Of a DNA stretch of 64,000 nt, positions 22,243 to 32,510 are shown piece by piece. Each line of letters opens with the position of its first letter. Position 1 is the stretch's first letter. The translations under genes and the position numbers were made by a program. The notes under the pieces are model-generated. The model was not told the DNA's origin. It made no database searches and saw nothing but the letters and a program-made list of their open reading frames with translations. The stretch comes from Sternotherus odoratus (lineage: Eukaryota; Chordata; Testudines; Kinosternidae), in assembly GCA_032164245.1 (NCBI GenBank), contig JAVMKO010000009.1:85168712-85232711 (forward strand). The letters run 5' to 3'.

Positions 22243-25139
22243 CCCCACCCCACCCCACCCCCACACACACACAATTAAAAATATTTTCAGTCAGGCATGG
22301 TCCCAGCTTCCTTCATCATCACTTACAGGATGTGCTACAGAAGTTCTTAAAGGGGGCAGCTTAGTTGCTGCTTATGCATGTTTAGAGCAAGTCGTCTCTC
22401 ATCTTCTAACCATCCACCTGCCCTAGAATTTCATCTGTCCCAACAGTTGTCAGTCAGGGAGGTTTAAGGGAGAAGGCTCGGCTATTAATGAAGTGATGCT
22501 GGTAAAACACTTCCAGATCCTCAGATGGAGGGTGCTATAGAAGATCTAAGTGGTATTCATCCAGTTTCCTCAATGCTAATTGAACGCCAGCAAGAATAAG
22601 AGCTGGTCTTGATTCCTAGGTGCCTGCTATATTGTTTTAAAACATGGCATACGATTATACACAGAAATTGATGTCTGTGGATTAGAGCCAATATATATTG
22701 TCACATATTAACAAGCATGTTGACAGTGAATCAGTAGATTGATCACTAACTTCAATCCATAATTAGTCTTAATTACAACTTGATATTTACATTGAGCCAT
22801 TATGTTTGCATGCAAAAGGTCACAGAATAGTTACTTAAACTGCCACCAGCTACACAGGAGAAAAAACAATACTGAAGACAGAAGATGAATAAAATAAAAG
22901 ATACATTACAGGGAGCCAAGGGGCACGGCCAGGTCCTTGCACCTCTGGGAATCGGAGTTCAAATCCCAGTTCAGGGCACAAGAGGAAACTAATTCTGTGG
23001 GCTCCCTGTTGCTCCCTGTTATGCACATCACAAAATCACCCTGGGAAATGCCGTCTGCTCAAAAGCACCACAAGATTGGAACAAGGCAGCATGTTCTCTA
23101 AACCATCAAAGGCTCCACAATACAGTGTGCTCCTTACCTCACTCTGAAGAATGGAAGTAGAAAGGCTGGAGGCTGGAATTTAGGACTGTCACCTGTGCCC
23201 CATCTCCCCCCTCCCCCCCCCCCCCAGCCATGCATTAACAGCGATAGGGTTTAAAGCATGCCGTAAAAAGAGGACTGTGGTATCAGCTTACTTTAGCTGT
23301 GAATTTGTGTTTATGTTCATTTTAAATAGAACCTTGCAAGGAAAGTAATAACTGTCACAGCTGTTCAAATCCCTGTAGCAAACATGCAATTGGGCTGTTC
23401 TGGTGGGAGGGAGAGCGTAACATGTCTACCTGAGAGATCAGTTCATTATGAACTGGAAGTTATTTGAGCACAAAAACAGCCATCTACGAGCTGCAAACTT
23501 CTATTTTTCTTTTACTGCAAATAACGATTCCCAAACCTACCGAACGGTCAGATCTGCCTTGTCCTTGGCATCCGGGGGGCTGCTTTTAGGAGACATTGCA
23601 ATGCCGTGGGAACAGGACTTTCTGAAACTGAACTTTCAACTCATTGGCATGACCAGAATTTACAATGATGGTAACACATCCTGGCCAAGGAGAGCAGAAG
23701 TCACTGGGGGGATAGCTTCTCTTAACGTGTTCACCGAGGACGGTGTTGAACAGAGAAACAGGCAGCACATCCTCTGTCTGACTTGATGAATGCTTTATTA
23801 GTAGTTACTTAGCTGCAGTTCTGACCCTCGGAGGTTACCTTATATAGAGCTGCAACTGATCCATGCTCTGAATGCATGGTACTGCCTCCGCATATTATTC
23901 AGATATTTAATGTGAGGCAGGAGAAGATGAACGGAGACCCCAGGGAGTCTGATTATTAGCTGATTTGCCAGCTGTTCATGGACATTACAACACTAGAGAT
24001 GTCAAAATTGTAAAAGAAAAAGACAGGAACGTTTCAATTAATAGAAGTTCAGAGCTGGGTTTGCTACGTCAGAGCATTCATTACTCCTGGGGGTTTGAAG
24101 AACTACCCAGGACTCCTAGAAATGTCTGAATGCCAGGTTTTCACAAATGTAGGTACCAATAGCTATTCAGCTCAAACGCTGGACCAGGGATGGGTTATAT
24201 GCTGTTCCTTACTCTACTTTTTGAAGTGTTTGTCATCCAAGCAGGAAGCAGAAACAAGCCTGAAAGTTACTAATGAGAAACAAGTGTTTAGAAAATGAGG
24301 ATTGGCTCACAAACTATTTGCAAACTAGAAAGGGAGCTAGAGTCTTATTTGTAACGAATAAGTCTCCAGCTCGTCACAGGACATCCGAGTCAAGAGGCTC
24401 TAACTAATCAGATGTTCTTTTGTGACATTCAAACTGAATTTCTCATGACACTTAAGACCAGAAAATTAAAGAGTTGTTGTCTCCACCTTTTCCAAGGAAA
24501 ATTCATTGTTCCAGTAATAGTACACTCTGTAGAGGTAGATTCTTATCTATTATAGCAGCATATTTTTCATTCTTCATTAAAAGGGCGAATAAGATACTTA
24601 GGGTGTTAGACATTGTCCTGTACTCATAAAATGCCATTTAATTTTTAAAGAATTTCTTTAATTATTTTGCTCTTGTTTTAAAATATACTTAGAGTCAAAA
24701 ATCCTATTAAAAGATCCTAATTACTTGCAGCCAGATAGAACAAGCTGTGGGAAATTCTAGTTATTCAGCAGTTATTCAACTTCAGTTCCTGCTTCCCAGC
24801 CAGATGTCCTGAATCTTTGGATTTATTCTACATAGAATCTGAGATCAAGGAAGTGAGATATAGATACAAGTCTCTGCAATGTTCAGAAAGGTTCATGTCT
24901 GGGGTCCTAGGCTGACCCCTGTTATAGTGTAAAGTCTTCAGCATTTGAAGATGGCGTCCCGTGAGGTAAAGAGAAGATGGGTTCAGTTACAATGGAAACT
25001 AAACAAAGTTTTAGTAGTTCTTGCAAATGTCTATTGGCTTTATATTTTTACATACATTGAATGCGTGCCAAGACTACAGCTAACTGTACAGAGATAACAG
25101 GCAGCACAAGATAGAAAATTCTGCCTAAACAGACAGACT
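22243..25139. other. No gene recognised; AT-rich, possible conserved non-coding DNA
   Basis: 22636-22815 is AT-rich with ATAATTAG and TTTGCATGCAAA (octamer-like) motifs. A poly-C run lies at 23205-23225. A 112-codon plus frame (23448-23786) has no known domain. 24480-24780 is AT-rich. No repeat recognised. Confidence 0.45.
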
Positions 25140-25590
25140 ACATTGTAAGCTTCTCTATTCATCTTTTCTTCAGATCCTTAAGTGGCTCTGGGTCATACTG
25201 GTTTTCTAATGACATGACCTCAACAGATAACAGTTTGGTCATCTGTCTGTCCATTAGTTGCAACAACTGGCTGGGATTGGTCTGGAATGCTTGAGTCGTC
25301 GTCTTGTTCTGCATCTGCTATCCGTAGAGTTTGCTCTGTTGAGTATCTTTCTGAGAAACAATCTGTAAATGTCGATGGTTCCTGTTGAACTCTCCACTGT
25401 TGGTCTCTATCATATTTGATCTGGGTACTTAAATTTTTCTTTACGGCAGCTGGAGCTGTTCATCCCTTTTCTCCATCCATGACATGAACACAGTCACCAG
25501 GTTCTACACCGAGCAGTTGAGCGTCCTCTGTTATTAAAGTGTTCATTAGCCAAATCAGCTAAAAAGGCTAAAAGAATCTCTCCTTATCTG

Positions 25591-25795
25591 CAAAAGCAAC
25601 AAAGAGTCCTGTGGCACCTTATAGACTAACAGATGTATTAGAGCATAAGCTTTCGTGAGCTAATACCCACTTCGTCAGATGAATGCAGTGGAAATGACCA
25701 GAGGCAGGTATAAATATGTAGGCACATGTAGGCGTTATGTCTAGCCAGATTCCTGCCTACATATTTATACCTGCTTCTGGTCATTTCCACTTCAG
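25591..25795 (-). mobile_element. Penelope-like element fragment with inverted arms
   Basis: The plus strand begins CAAAGAGTCCTGTGGCACC and ATAGACTAACAGATGTATTAG, the reversed end of an abundant reptile repeat that I attribute to Penelope-like elements. It then carries the hammerhead-like core (25649-25678) and two 38-bp arms in inverted orientation (25687-25724 and 25754-25791, 37 of 38 paired) around a 29-bp spacer. It sits inside the Gypsy relic. Confidence 0.65.
25649..25678 (-). ncRNA. Hammerhead-ribozyme-like core in a Penelope-like element
   Basis: The minus strand reads CTGACGA, A, a hairpin GTGGG(T)...(G)CTCAC, then GAAAGC. CUGANGA and GAAA are the two invariant boxes of the hammerhead core, separated by helix II as required. 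An extra A separates the first box from helix II compared with textbook hammerheads, and helices I and III plus the cleavage site were not established. Penelope-like elements are known to carry hammerhead motifs, which supports the reading; activity is unknown. Confidence 0.42.
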
Positions 25796-26550
25796 TTTCT
25801 TGATAACACTCACATGTTAGTTCTTTCGAGTATTATTTCCATGTCCATGGAAAAATAGCCCACAACCAGGTAATGATATCCTCCAAATTCGCAAAAATCT
25901 ACAGCTAGTCTCTTCCAACGTCTGTCTGGTGGAGGTGTTTGTTCACTGTAGTTTCAGCGTTGTCTTGAGTTGATTTGTACGGGATCTCCTTTGAAAAGTC
26001 CAATGTAATCAAATCCTCTGTCAGGTTCTTTCCCCTTTCTCACCAAGTCCATCATGGCTGCTGTGATACAGCTGAGAACGCTGTTGGTCTTTGAGCCTTT
26101 GATCACATGCACTCCGAATGCCAAGCTTGTGTCTTTGTATGTTTCGGTGACGGACTAGCCCATGCCAGGTGGCTTCTGCTCTGGAATGGGTTGACGTTGA
26201 CTGTCAGTCCCTTCTGAGAGAACCATGATCTCTGCTCCTGCGTCAACTGTAAAGTCAGTGTTACCATGAACCTACATTTCACTGTCCAAGCAGGCTCTGT
26301 CATCACATGGGACAGATCCCAGAAACAATGGCTCATGAACCTTTGCTTTGGTGCAGCACACAGTATAAATTAAAGAAGATATCTGTGTATCTCCAGCTTC
26401 TCTGTGGAGTCTGTTTGCAATTCAAAATCTTGCAAAACTCTGCCTCCGGTGTCTCCACTGTGAGGGTCTGTGGACGCGGAAGTTCTCTGGAACACTGAGG
26501 AGCAGCGCTCAGGATTGCTGAGCTCCTGCAATCTCTGTTGCTCTGGTCCT

Positions 26551-26568
26551 AGTTTACTCCTAACACCA
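26551..26568 (-). other. Candidate tRNA-Leu-type primer-binding site
   Basis: The minus strand reads TGGTGTTAGGAGTAAACT, beginning right after the LTR's terminal CA. Its first 13 bases resemble a leucine-tRNA primer site (TGGTGTCAGGAGT) with one mismatch. Confidence 0.55.
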
Positions 26569-26748
26569 TGTCACGTACTTCTGTATAGATACAGCCTGAC
26601 CACAGAGCTTGCTTATACAATCCAGCTGTGTTCATCATAAGAGCCTTTAATGGTCGGCCAGGTAGGGCTGAGGTTCGTTTAAACAGGGGCTGTTACACAG
26701 CGCCACCAAGTGGCTGAACAGCATGGTACAATGTTGCGTTTCATGACA
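26569..26748 (-). mobile_element. 5' LTR of the Gypsy relic, 180 bp
   Basis: On the minus strand it starts TGTCATGAAACGC and ends AGTACGTGACA, giving the inverted termini TGTCA/TGACA and the canonical TG...CA. It abuts the primer-binding site with no gap. A weak AT-rich box (GATTGTATAAGC) lies in the 3' half. Short LTRs are usual for some Gypsy lineages. Confidence 0.65.
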
Positions 26749-28270
26749 CGAGCTGCAGTGCTCTGGCTTCCAATGAGTTTTTAGGAAAATTCTCACTTTT
26801 GGCCTCCTCCCTTTTCTTTTCAAGTCCAGGCCAACCCAGCCTGGCCTGGATCATCACTACCTACCCCCTCTGATATCCCAGGACGCCGGCGGCTCAGGGA
26901 CGTAGGCTGCCAGACGCATGGAAGGAGATTTCAAGAGTGAACGCTGGGACTGGGCATGGCCGTGCTCTCTGTCCAGTCCCTAGGGATGGAGAATACCACC
27001 GCACATTGGAAAAACAAGGCTTTGGCGCGTAGTTCCGTTTCCTTGGAGCACGCCTGGCCAGCAGTGAAATCCCAGATTTACAAAGCCATTTCTGCCTGGA
27101 GTGCGGCGCAGACGAAGATCCAGTGCCTCTCCCAATCCCGAAGTCTGCCCTTGATGTGCAGGAGGTGCAGAGGTGACCTGCCAGGCCTGCGGTGCATTGG
27201 GCAGCGATTTGGTGGGAATCACCCAGATCGCTTAGGTTTCCCATGAAACCCCTTTTTCATTGCACAGCATGTGCCACGCACTCCCTCAGCTCCAGAAACG
27301 GTCGAAAATGGGGACCAGCCGTTACTTTGGGTCGGTCACGTTAGCGCATAATGAGACTGTTGGCAATGTTTGTCCCCGTGACTGAAAGTCATCCGTTCTT
27401 AGGGTCCAAGGAGCAGGCCCCCTGCTAGGGCTGATTCCAAATCACTGAACTGAAAAATCTCCCCCAGTGATGTTAATATTCTGTCTGTCCCCAAGGGTGC
27501 AGGACTGTCCTCTCCGTGAAGAGAAGCGGTTTGATTTCCCTTCTAACTGTACAAGAGTAATGTATTGTTATAAACAAAGATGAGCCTAATTTTGGAACAT
27601 ATGGACTCCACCATGTGCTTGTTTACTTAGATTGGATGCTTTAATTTGTCTTGGCACTTGCTTGTGTTTAGGGTGCCTTTCAGGATAAGAAATAGCTGTA
27701 TGGACACATTGTGGGCTCGAATGGGATATAATTAGATAGCAAAAGCTTCACAAAATCCTTCTTTATTATATCCACAACAGTGAGCACATTGTCATTGCCG
27801 TACCCTGGAATAGAAAACTCACTGTATCTTAGACGACAAATATAAAGATTTAAAACAGTGGCATGAACAATTTTTCATATGTATTTTCAGAAGGGAAAAC
27901 TGACATCCAAAGTTAATTCAGCTACATAAAATCCAAATTGATGAAGATTTCTTCATGTATAAATCTTGATCTGGTCTACCAAGGCGTGATTTAGACAGAG
28001 CTACTAAAAGCCTTAAGACCCTGTAACAATGTCTTGCTTATTCAAAATATTTGAAGAACTCGACTCACGTTGTGAAACCGGTTTATTTACTAAATATAAA
28101 CAGAGCGAACACTGTACACACCTGTCTAGGACACGTTTGTGGTGTTAGCATTGAGCCAAGATCGGAAGTCTTGGTCAGGCAAAACAATTAAATCTTTGGA
28201 TATCAGACCTTGGTCTGTTGTTTGTATATGCAACCTGTGCCATGGTAGATGCATTTTTATACTCAAAAAT
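26749..28270. other. No gene recognised
   Basis: 26890-27250 is GC-moderate with overlapping frames on both strands (up to 116 codons), none recognisable. 27540-28260 is AT-rich and without features I can name. Confidence 0.45.
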
Positions 28271-29065
28271 TAAGGTCCTCCAGGACTGGCCAGGAATCAG
28301 GAGGGCAGAGCCGGGGGACCGTCCCAGCAAAGGGCTGAGGAGCTGGGGAAGGGCAGCCCCAGAGGGACCAGCCAGCGTGGAGCGGAGCCCCAGAGAGCGG
28401 GACGCAGGCCCCACCCGGCAGCGCCCCGGGCACCGGTCCCCTCTATGGCCCCGCTGCTGCTGCTCCTGGCCGCTCTGAGCAGCCCCTGGGCAGTTTGGGA
28501 CACTTCGCCCAGCCCCAGCTCCGGTGCTGGGGGACGGCCGCCCTGCGGCACCTGCAGGCAGCTCCTTGTGCCCCAGAGGGCGGCCCCCAGCCCGAGTGTC
28601 CCACATTCCACGTGTTGGTGGCACAAACCACAGAAGCCCTAAGGCACCCCCGGCGCAGCTGCTGCTGGACCTCAGTCCCAGGCCCCAGCTGTCGGGGCCC
28701 GGACATGTCTACCTGCGGGAGTCCCACAGTGCCGCCCCAAAGCAAAAAAGGGATGGTGCCGGAATGCCGCCCCCAGCACATGCTTGTTTTGCTGGTGCCT
28801 AGAGCCGGCCCTGCAGGGCGGGGCATCCTCACCGAGGCCCCTCCATTCAGAGATGGGCTGGGCGGTCCCCCCAAGTATCTCCTCCGCATACACGGAGGCT
28901 CCCCCTCCCCGCCGGCCAGGAACAGAGCTCACACTTCCACCCAGGGACCTCCAGAATATCCCTGCTCTGCCTGACAGGACTGAAAAGCCACCACTCCTAG
29001 GACACACACCTTCATCCCCTCCGCCCCAGCGCCCCCTCCTCGGCCCCGCCGGACAAATGGGGGGA
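28271..29065. other. GC-rich patch, weak CpG-island-like, partly repeat
   Basis: GC-rich with moderate CpG density at 28290-28480. The stretch around 28740-28815 (GTGCCGGAATGCCGCCCCCA, then GCTTGTTTTGCTGGTGCC) resembles an abundant turtle repeat. Many overlapping frames of 80-160 codons on both strands reflect composition. It could be a promoter patch, or a GC-rich transposon. Confidence 0.35.
28445..28642 (+). CDS. Speculative 65-codon frame with signal-peptide-like start
   Basis: The frame begins MAPLLLLLAALSSPWAVW, a short basic-free start, a leucine core and small residues, so it looks like a secretory signal sequence. The ATG is followed by G (+4), and GC-rich DNA with several CpGs precedes it. 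After the leader come proline-, serine- and glycine-rich residues with a PCGTC motif, and a stop after 65 codons. I see no strong GTRAGT splice donor inside the frame, no poly(A) signal nearby and no homologue I can name. It could be a first exon, but leucine-rich frames arise easily in CTG-rich DNA, and the flank may be repeat. Low confidence as a gene. Confidence 0.15.
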   Translation: MAPLLLLLAALSSPWAVWDTSPSPSSGAGGRPPCGTCRQLLVPQRAAPSPSVPHSTCWWHKPQKP

Positions 29066-29299
29066 TTTCTACATCATTTGGACTGAGGTTTGGATGTGTG
29101 ACAGGCTTCAGCGCTGCTCCAAAGGACAGCTGGAGCCAGCAGTGGTCTTTGGGTGAATTAGCTAAAGCCCATTGATAAGAAATAACTTTTGGCCTTGAAG
29201 TAAAGCTACCCCCTTGAAAGAGGAGAAAATGTATTTTTTTATCATGGTCAGACAATATGCTCTTCCGTTTTCCTTTCAAGGCACTTCCACCTCCACGGG

Positions 29300-30022
29300 C
29301 ACGTCTTAATTCTGTATTGTTCTAGGGGTTTTTTTAATCAAAATGCCACGTGGTACCAAGTCAAACGTCTTACTGAGGTCTAAATATATGATGTCAAAGC
29401 TGTAACCTTTATCAGTCAAACTTGTAAACTCCAAAAAACACCATGCTACTTTGGCAAGATCTATTTTCCATAAACCCATGCTGGTTTGCACTAATTACTC
29501 TACCCTCCTTTAGGTCGTATTCATCAAGCCCACATCAGCTGCTCCGTTCTCTTGCCCAGAATTGATGTCAGGCTGACAGGCCTATAATTACCCGGTCATT
29601 CCATTCACCAATTTTAGAAACAGACACCACATTAGCTTCCTTCCAGCCTGCTGGAGCTTCCCCACTGCTCCAGGATTTACTGAAAATCCATGTTAACAGT
29701 CCAGCGAGCTCCTCGGCCAGCTCTCTGAAAACTCTTGGATGCAAGTTATCTGGGCCTGCTGATTTAAAAATGTCTAAACTTAGTCATTTCTGTTGAACAT
29801 CAATCAGAGATATTAGGGGAATGGAAAAAAATCACCATACAATGAGATTATATCATCGGTTTCTTCCCCAATATATACAACACACGCTTTTCTTGAACGT
29901 TTCTCCCTTTTCTGCATTATTATTGATAGTTCACCATTTCCATCTAGTAACAGACCAATATTATTGTGAGGATTCTTTCTGTTTCTAATAAAGTTTTACA
30001 AACTCCTTTGTATTGCCCAATG
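29300..30022 (-). mobile_element. CR1 internal fragment, minus strand
   Basis: The reversed region between endonuclease and RT motif A of CR1, lacking both ends. The minus strand around 29306-29491 encodes SFDIIYLDLSKTFDLVPRG, the RT motif A region equivalent to [12 protein letters not shown] of the copy at 10861. Further upstream (minus), reversed CCTGTCAGCCTGACATCA near 29560-29580 corresponds to the RPVSLTS motif. The frame is broken; the 61-codon frame at 29306-29491 is all that stays open. Confidence 0.88.
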
Positions 30023-30567
30023 CAGTGTGGACACTTGGAAACACCCACTCTGCAGGCTTCCTATGCAGTGTAGACAAAGTCTAGCCTCACCCCACCCCTT
30101 ATCAGCAAGGCTTTCAAACACTGACCTCCTGTTTGCATCCAACCCTTGTGGTTTCAGCTAGGCCCGGGCAGACTTTTGCCCCCACGACTCTTTACTGGCT
30201 CTGTTTAGAAGTCTGAGTACCTGATCCGCAGACCCAGCTATTCAGGTGCCTAAATGATTTATTCTGAGCCCATAAATACCGGGGAGTGCAACAGCGTCCT
30301 GGTGAAGGACAGGCGAGGAGTCTGACTTTGGCTCTAGCGACATTTCTCATTGTGTACACCCCCCATCCCCCACCCCCGTCCCTCTGCACCTTTTTTGGAT
30401 TTGCTGGTTATGAAATGAAAACACAAAATGAGAACTGTGAAAGTTCGGAAAGCCTTGCACTGCCTCACACTGGGGTAGTCTTCACAACGTTCACTGGACT
30501 GCTCTAAGCCAAGCGCAGCCGTGTAAACAGGAAACATATCGAAGGGGAATTACCTGACCAAACCTTT
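30023..30567. other. No gene recognised; possible MITE end at 30023-30075
   Basis: Two copies of GCAGTGTRGACA near 30024 and 30065 resemble ends of TIR elements. The rest is unassigned, with a C-rich tract near 30360-30380. Confidence 0.35.
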
Positions 30568-30722
30568 ACTCAGAGCAGATCTACCGCCGACATCGCTTCT
30601 GCCTCTCGCGGCGGTGGAGTAATTACGTTGGCAGGAGAGCTCGCTCCTGTCTCCAGAGAGCAGCTTCAGCGCAGACACTCTAGTGCAGCCGGTGATATAA
30701 CGCTTCCAGTGCAGACTAGCCC
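30568..30722. mobile_element. MITE fragment
   Basis: AGATCTACCGCCGACATCGC, CGGCGGTGGAGTAATTACG and AGTGCAGACTAGCCCT resemble part of the family seen more completely at 53109-53362 (GACGTAGCTAACGTAGCC). Non-coding. Confidence 0.4.
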
Positions 30723-30884
30723 TCAGACATCTGTGCCCCCACCTGTGAGAGAACATCGCACTAGAGCGGCCAAGCCCTTTCAAACGGGACTGCAGAACGA
30801 GGCTGTCAAGCCATGCCCAGCAGCTTTGGAACTGCTCACGGGAGGGAGGCGGTGGGCTCTCCATCACTTGACATCTAGATTCAA

Positions 30885-30975
30885 GAACCTGCGGGGGTCT
30901 CCCTCATCCCAGGGCAATGCCCTAACCAGCAGGCCAGAACCAGACTGTGTCAGTCTCTCCCTCCCTCCCACGGAC
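30885..30975 (-). mobile_element. SINE head remnant, minus strand
   Basis: GGGGTCTCCCTCATCCCAGG then AATGCCCTAACCAGCAGGCC is the reversed tRNA-like head of a MIR/CORE-type SINE (CTGGTTAGGGCATTGCCCTGG in sense orientation). The tail is not evident. Confidence 0.5.
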
Positions 30976-31789
30976 CGGAACTGACAGTGCTTCGCTGATG
31001 AAGAGCTTGCTGAAACCGAAACGTCTCCACGAAATGGTTCACTCTGACAAACGGCGCATTCTGCTGAAATTTCATTTAGTCCAAAATGTTCCAACCAGCT
31101 CCAGCTTTGAGCCCTGAGCTCGTTACCCATAATCAGCATTCAGAGCTGCGCCTGCTGCTGCTAACCCAGCACGCCACCTGCTAGGCTGGATCTCCCTCCT
31201 CTTTGTATTATCAATCACTCCTGCAGAAAACTACAGAAGTGGGGCTTCGAGAGACATGTCTGGAATGTGAAGTTCTCCCAGCTCTTCACGCTGAGTTTCT
31301 AACTCCCACTTGTGTTTGCTTCTTGACCGGCTGCTCCAGATCGGCCCACTTGTTACATCCCTTTGTATCTGCTGAATACAGCCCGCTCTGTCTGAGCGCC
31401 TCCGGCTAATTTCTCCAAATCAAACACCTGCCCAGGCCATTACAAACCCAGCAAGAAAAATCCCATCTCAGTAAAAAGCTGCATTTACTTCCCAACAATG
31501 ATTATACATTAAAAAATGAGGAGGTGTAATTAGCGTGACACTAAATAATAACGAGAATTAGGAGACAGGTTCTCCTTATAAAACGATGGAAGAGTCAGGG
31601 TTTAGGAACAATTTTATCTCTGTCAAAGCACATGAATACTAAACAGAAACCGGCTTTGCATGCAACAGAGCCATGTCACAACTCTCCGTATTCCCCCCTC
31701 TGCTGTTATAACCCCCGGGATAGGGCTCCCCAGGACTTCGGTTTGGCAACTCATAGGACAGGATGCAAGACCCTCCAGTGTCCCAGACC
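30976..31789. other. No gene recognised; AT-rich 31440-31620
   Basis: 31440-31620 is AT-rich with TGTAATTAGCGTGACACTAA, a composition often seen in conserved non-coding DNA. No open frame of note. Confidence 0.4.
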
Positions 31790-31797
31790 TTCTAAAG

Positions 31798-32440
31798 CAG
31801 GGGTGGGCAAACTACAGCCCGCAGACCCGTCCTGCCCCAGCCCCTGAGCTCCCAGATGGGGAGGCTGCTCCCGACCCCTCCCCTGTTGTCTCCCCTCCCC
31901 CAGAGCCATGCCGCCACAGGCAGCACTCTGGGGGACATGGCTTTGCGTTCTTCCAGGAGAGCGGGGCAGCATGTCTGGCTCCGGCCGGGCTGCCAGACAC
32001 GCTGCTCTGAGCAACGTGGTAAGAGGGCCTGGGGGTTGGATAAGGGGCAGGAGGTCCTGGGGGGTCACTCAGGGGATAGGGGGGGTTGGATGGGACAGAA
32101 GTTCAGGGGAGGTCAGAGGACAGGGGTCTGTATGGGGTCAAGGGAGTGGACAGGGGTCGGGGCAGTCAAGGGACAACGAGCAGGGGGGCTTAGATGGGGG
32201 TGGGGTCCTGGGGGGTGTTTAGGGGCAGAGGTCTCTGGAGGGGACAGTCGGGGGACAAGGAGCAGAGGGGGTTGGATGGGCCAGGGGTTTTGAGGGGGGC
32301 AGTCAGGGAGCGGGAAGTGGGAGGGGCTCGAATGGGGGCGGGGCCAGGCTGTTTGGGGAGCACAGCCTTCTCTACCCAGCCCTCCATATGGTTTTGCAAC
32401 CGCAATATGGCCCCCGGGCCAAAACGTTTGCCCATCCCTG
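31798..32440. mobile_element. Non-autonomous hAT transposon with perfect 8-bp target duplication
   Basis: Starts CAGGGGTGGGCAAACTAC and ends GTTTGCCCATCCCTG, hAT-type terminal inverted repeats. It is flanked by TTCTAAAG at 31790-31797 and again at 32441-32448, an exact 8-bp target duplication as hAT transposases make. The 643-bp body is GC-rich, with degenerate tandem units of GGGGTCCTGGGGGG and CAGTCAGGGGACAAGGAGCA between about 32015 and 32340. It has no transposase code. A related copy lies inverted at 41160-41840. Confidence 0.93.
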
Positions 32441-32465
32441 TTCTAAAGGGACAAAGGAGTTGGTT

Positions 32466-32510
32466 AAAGCAGTAGTTCTCAACCTTTCCAGACTGTACCA
32501 TGTTGACAAT
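32466..32510 (+). mobile_element. hAT terminal fragment
   Basis: AGCAGTAGTTCTCAACCTTT followed by CCAGACTGTACCATGTTG matches the start of a second common hAT family (CAGTGGTTCTCAACCTTTCC). Only the end is recognisable. Confidence 0.55.

Larger units (their letters stand above)
25200..26260 (-). pseudogene. Gypsy pol relic: protease and integrase, RT deleted
   Basis: Pol normally gives aspartic protease, reverse transcriptase, RNase H and integrase. Minus-strand reading shows DFTVDAGAEIMV at 26256-26221, the retropepsin active-site motif with the usual D-T/S-G as D-A-G. It continues in another frame with KGSKTNSVLS (about 26095-26065), and then GLFKGDPVQI, which usually leads into RT. Instead of RT the sequence passes, near 25940, into PPPDRRWKRLAVDFCEFGG and YHYLVVGYFS (25938-25841), the start of the integrase catalytic core with its first aspartate, ended by TGA at about 25813-25815. 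Past the inserted fragment, a C-terminal tail (about 25560-25200) is readable with stops. Family assignment is by motif order; the exact Gypsy lineage is unknown. Confidence 0.72.
25140..26748 (-). mobile_element. Ty3/Gypsy LTR retrotransposon relic, minus strand
   Basis: On the minus strand the order is 5' LTR (26569-26748), primer-binding site (26551-26568), a short spacer, protease (about 26256 downward), a post-protease segment, then integrase (25812-25938) and a C-terminal region down to about 25200. Reverse transcriptase and RNase H are missing. The Penelope-like fragment at 25591-25795 interrupts the relic. No 3' LTR similar to the 5' LTR was found. Several stops and frameshifts show it is dead. 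Confidence 0.75.

Noticed and set aside
31856..32293. 145-codon glycine-rich frame
   Set aside because: It lies inside the G-rich core of the non-autonomous hAT at 31798-32440 and is a product of the tandem units.
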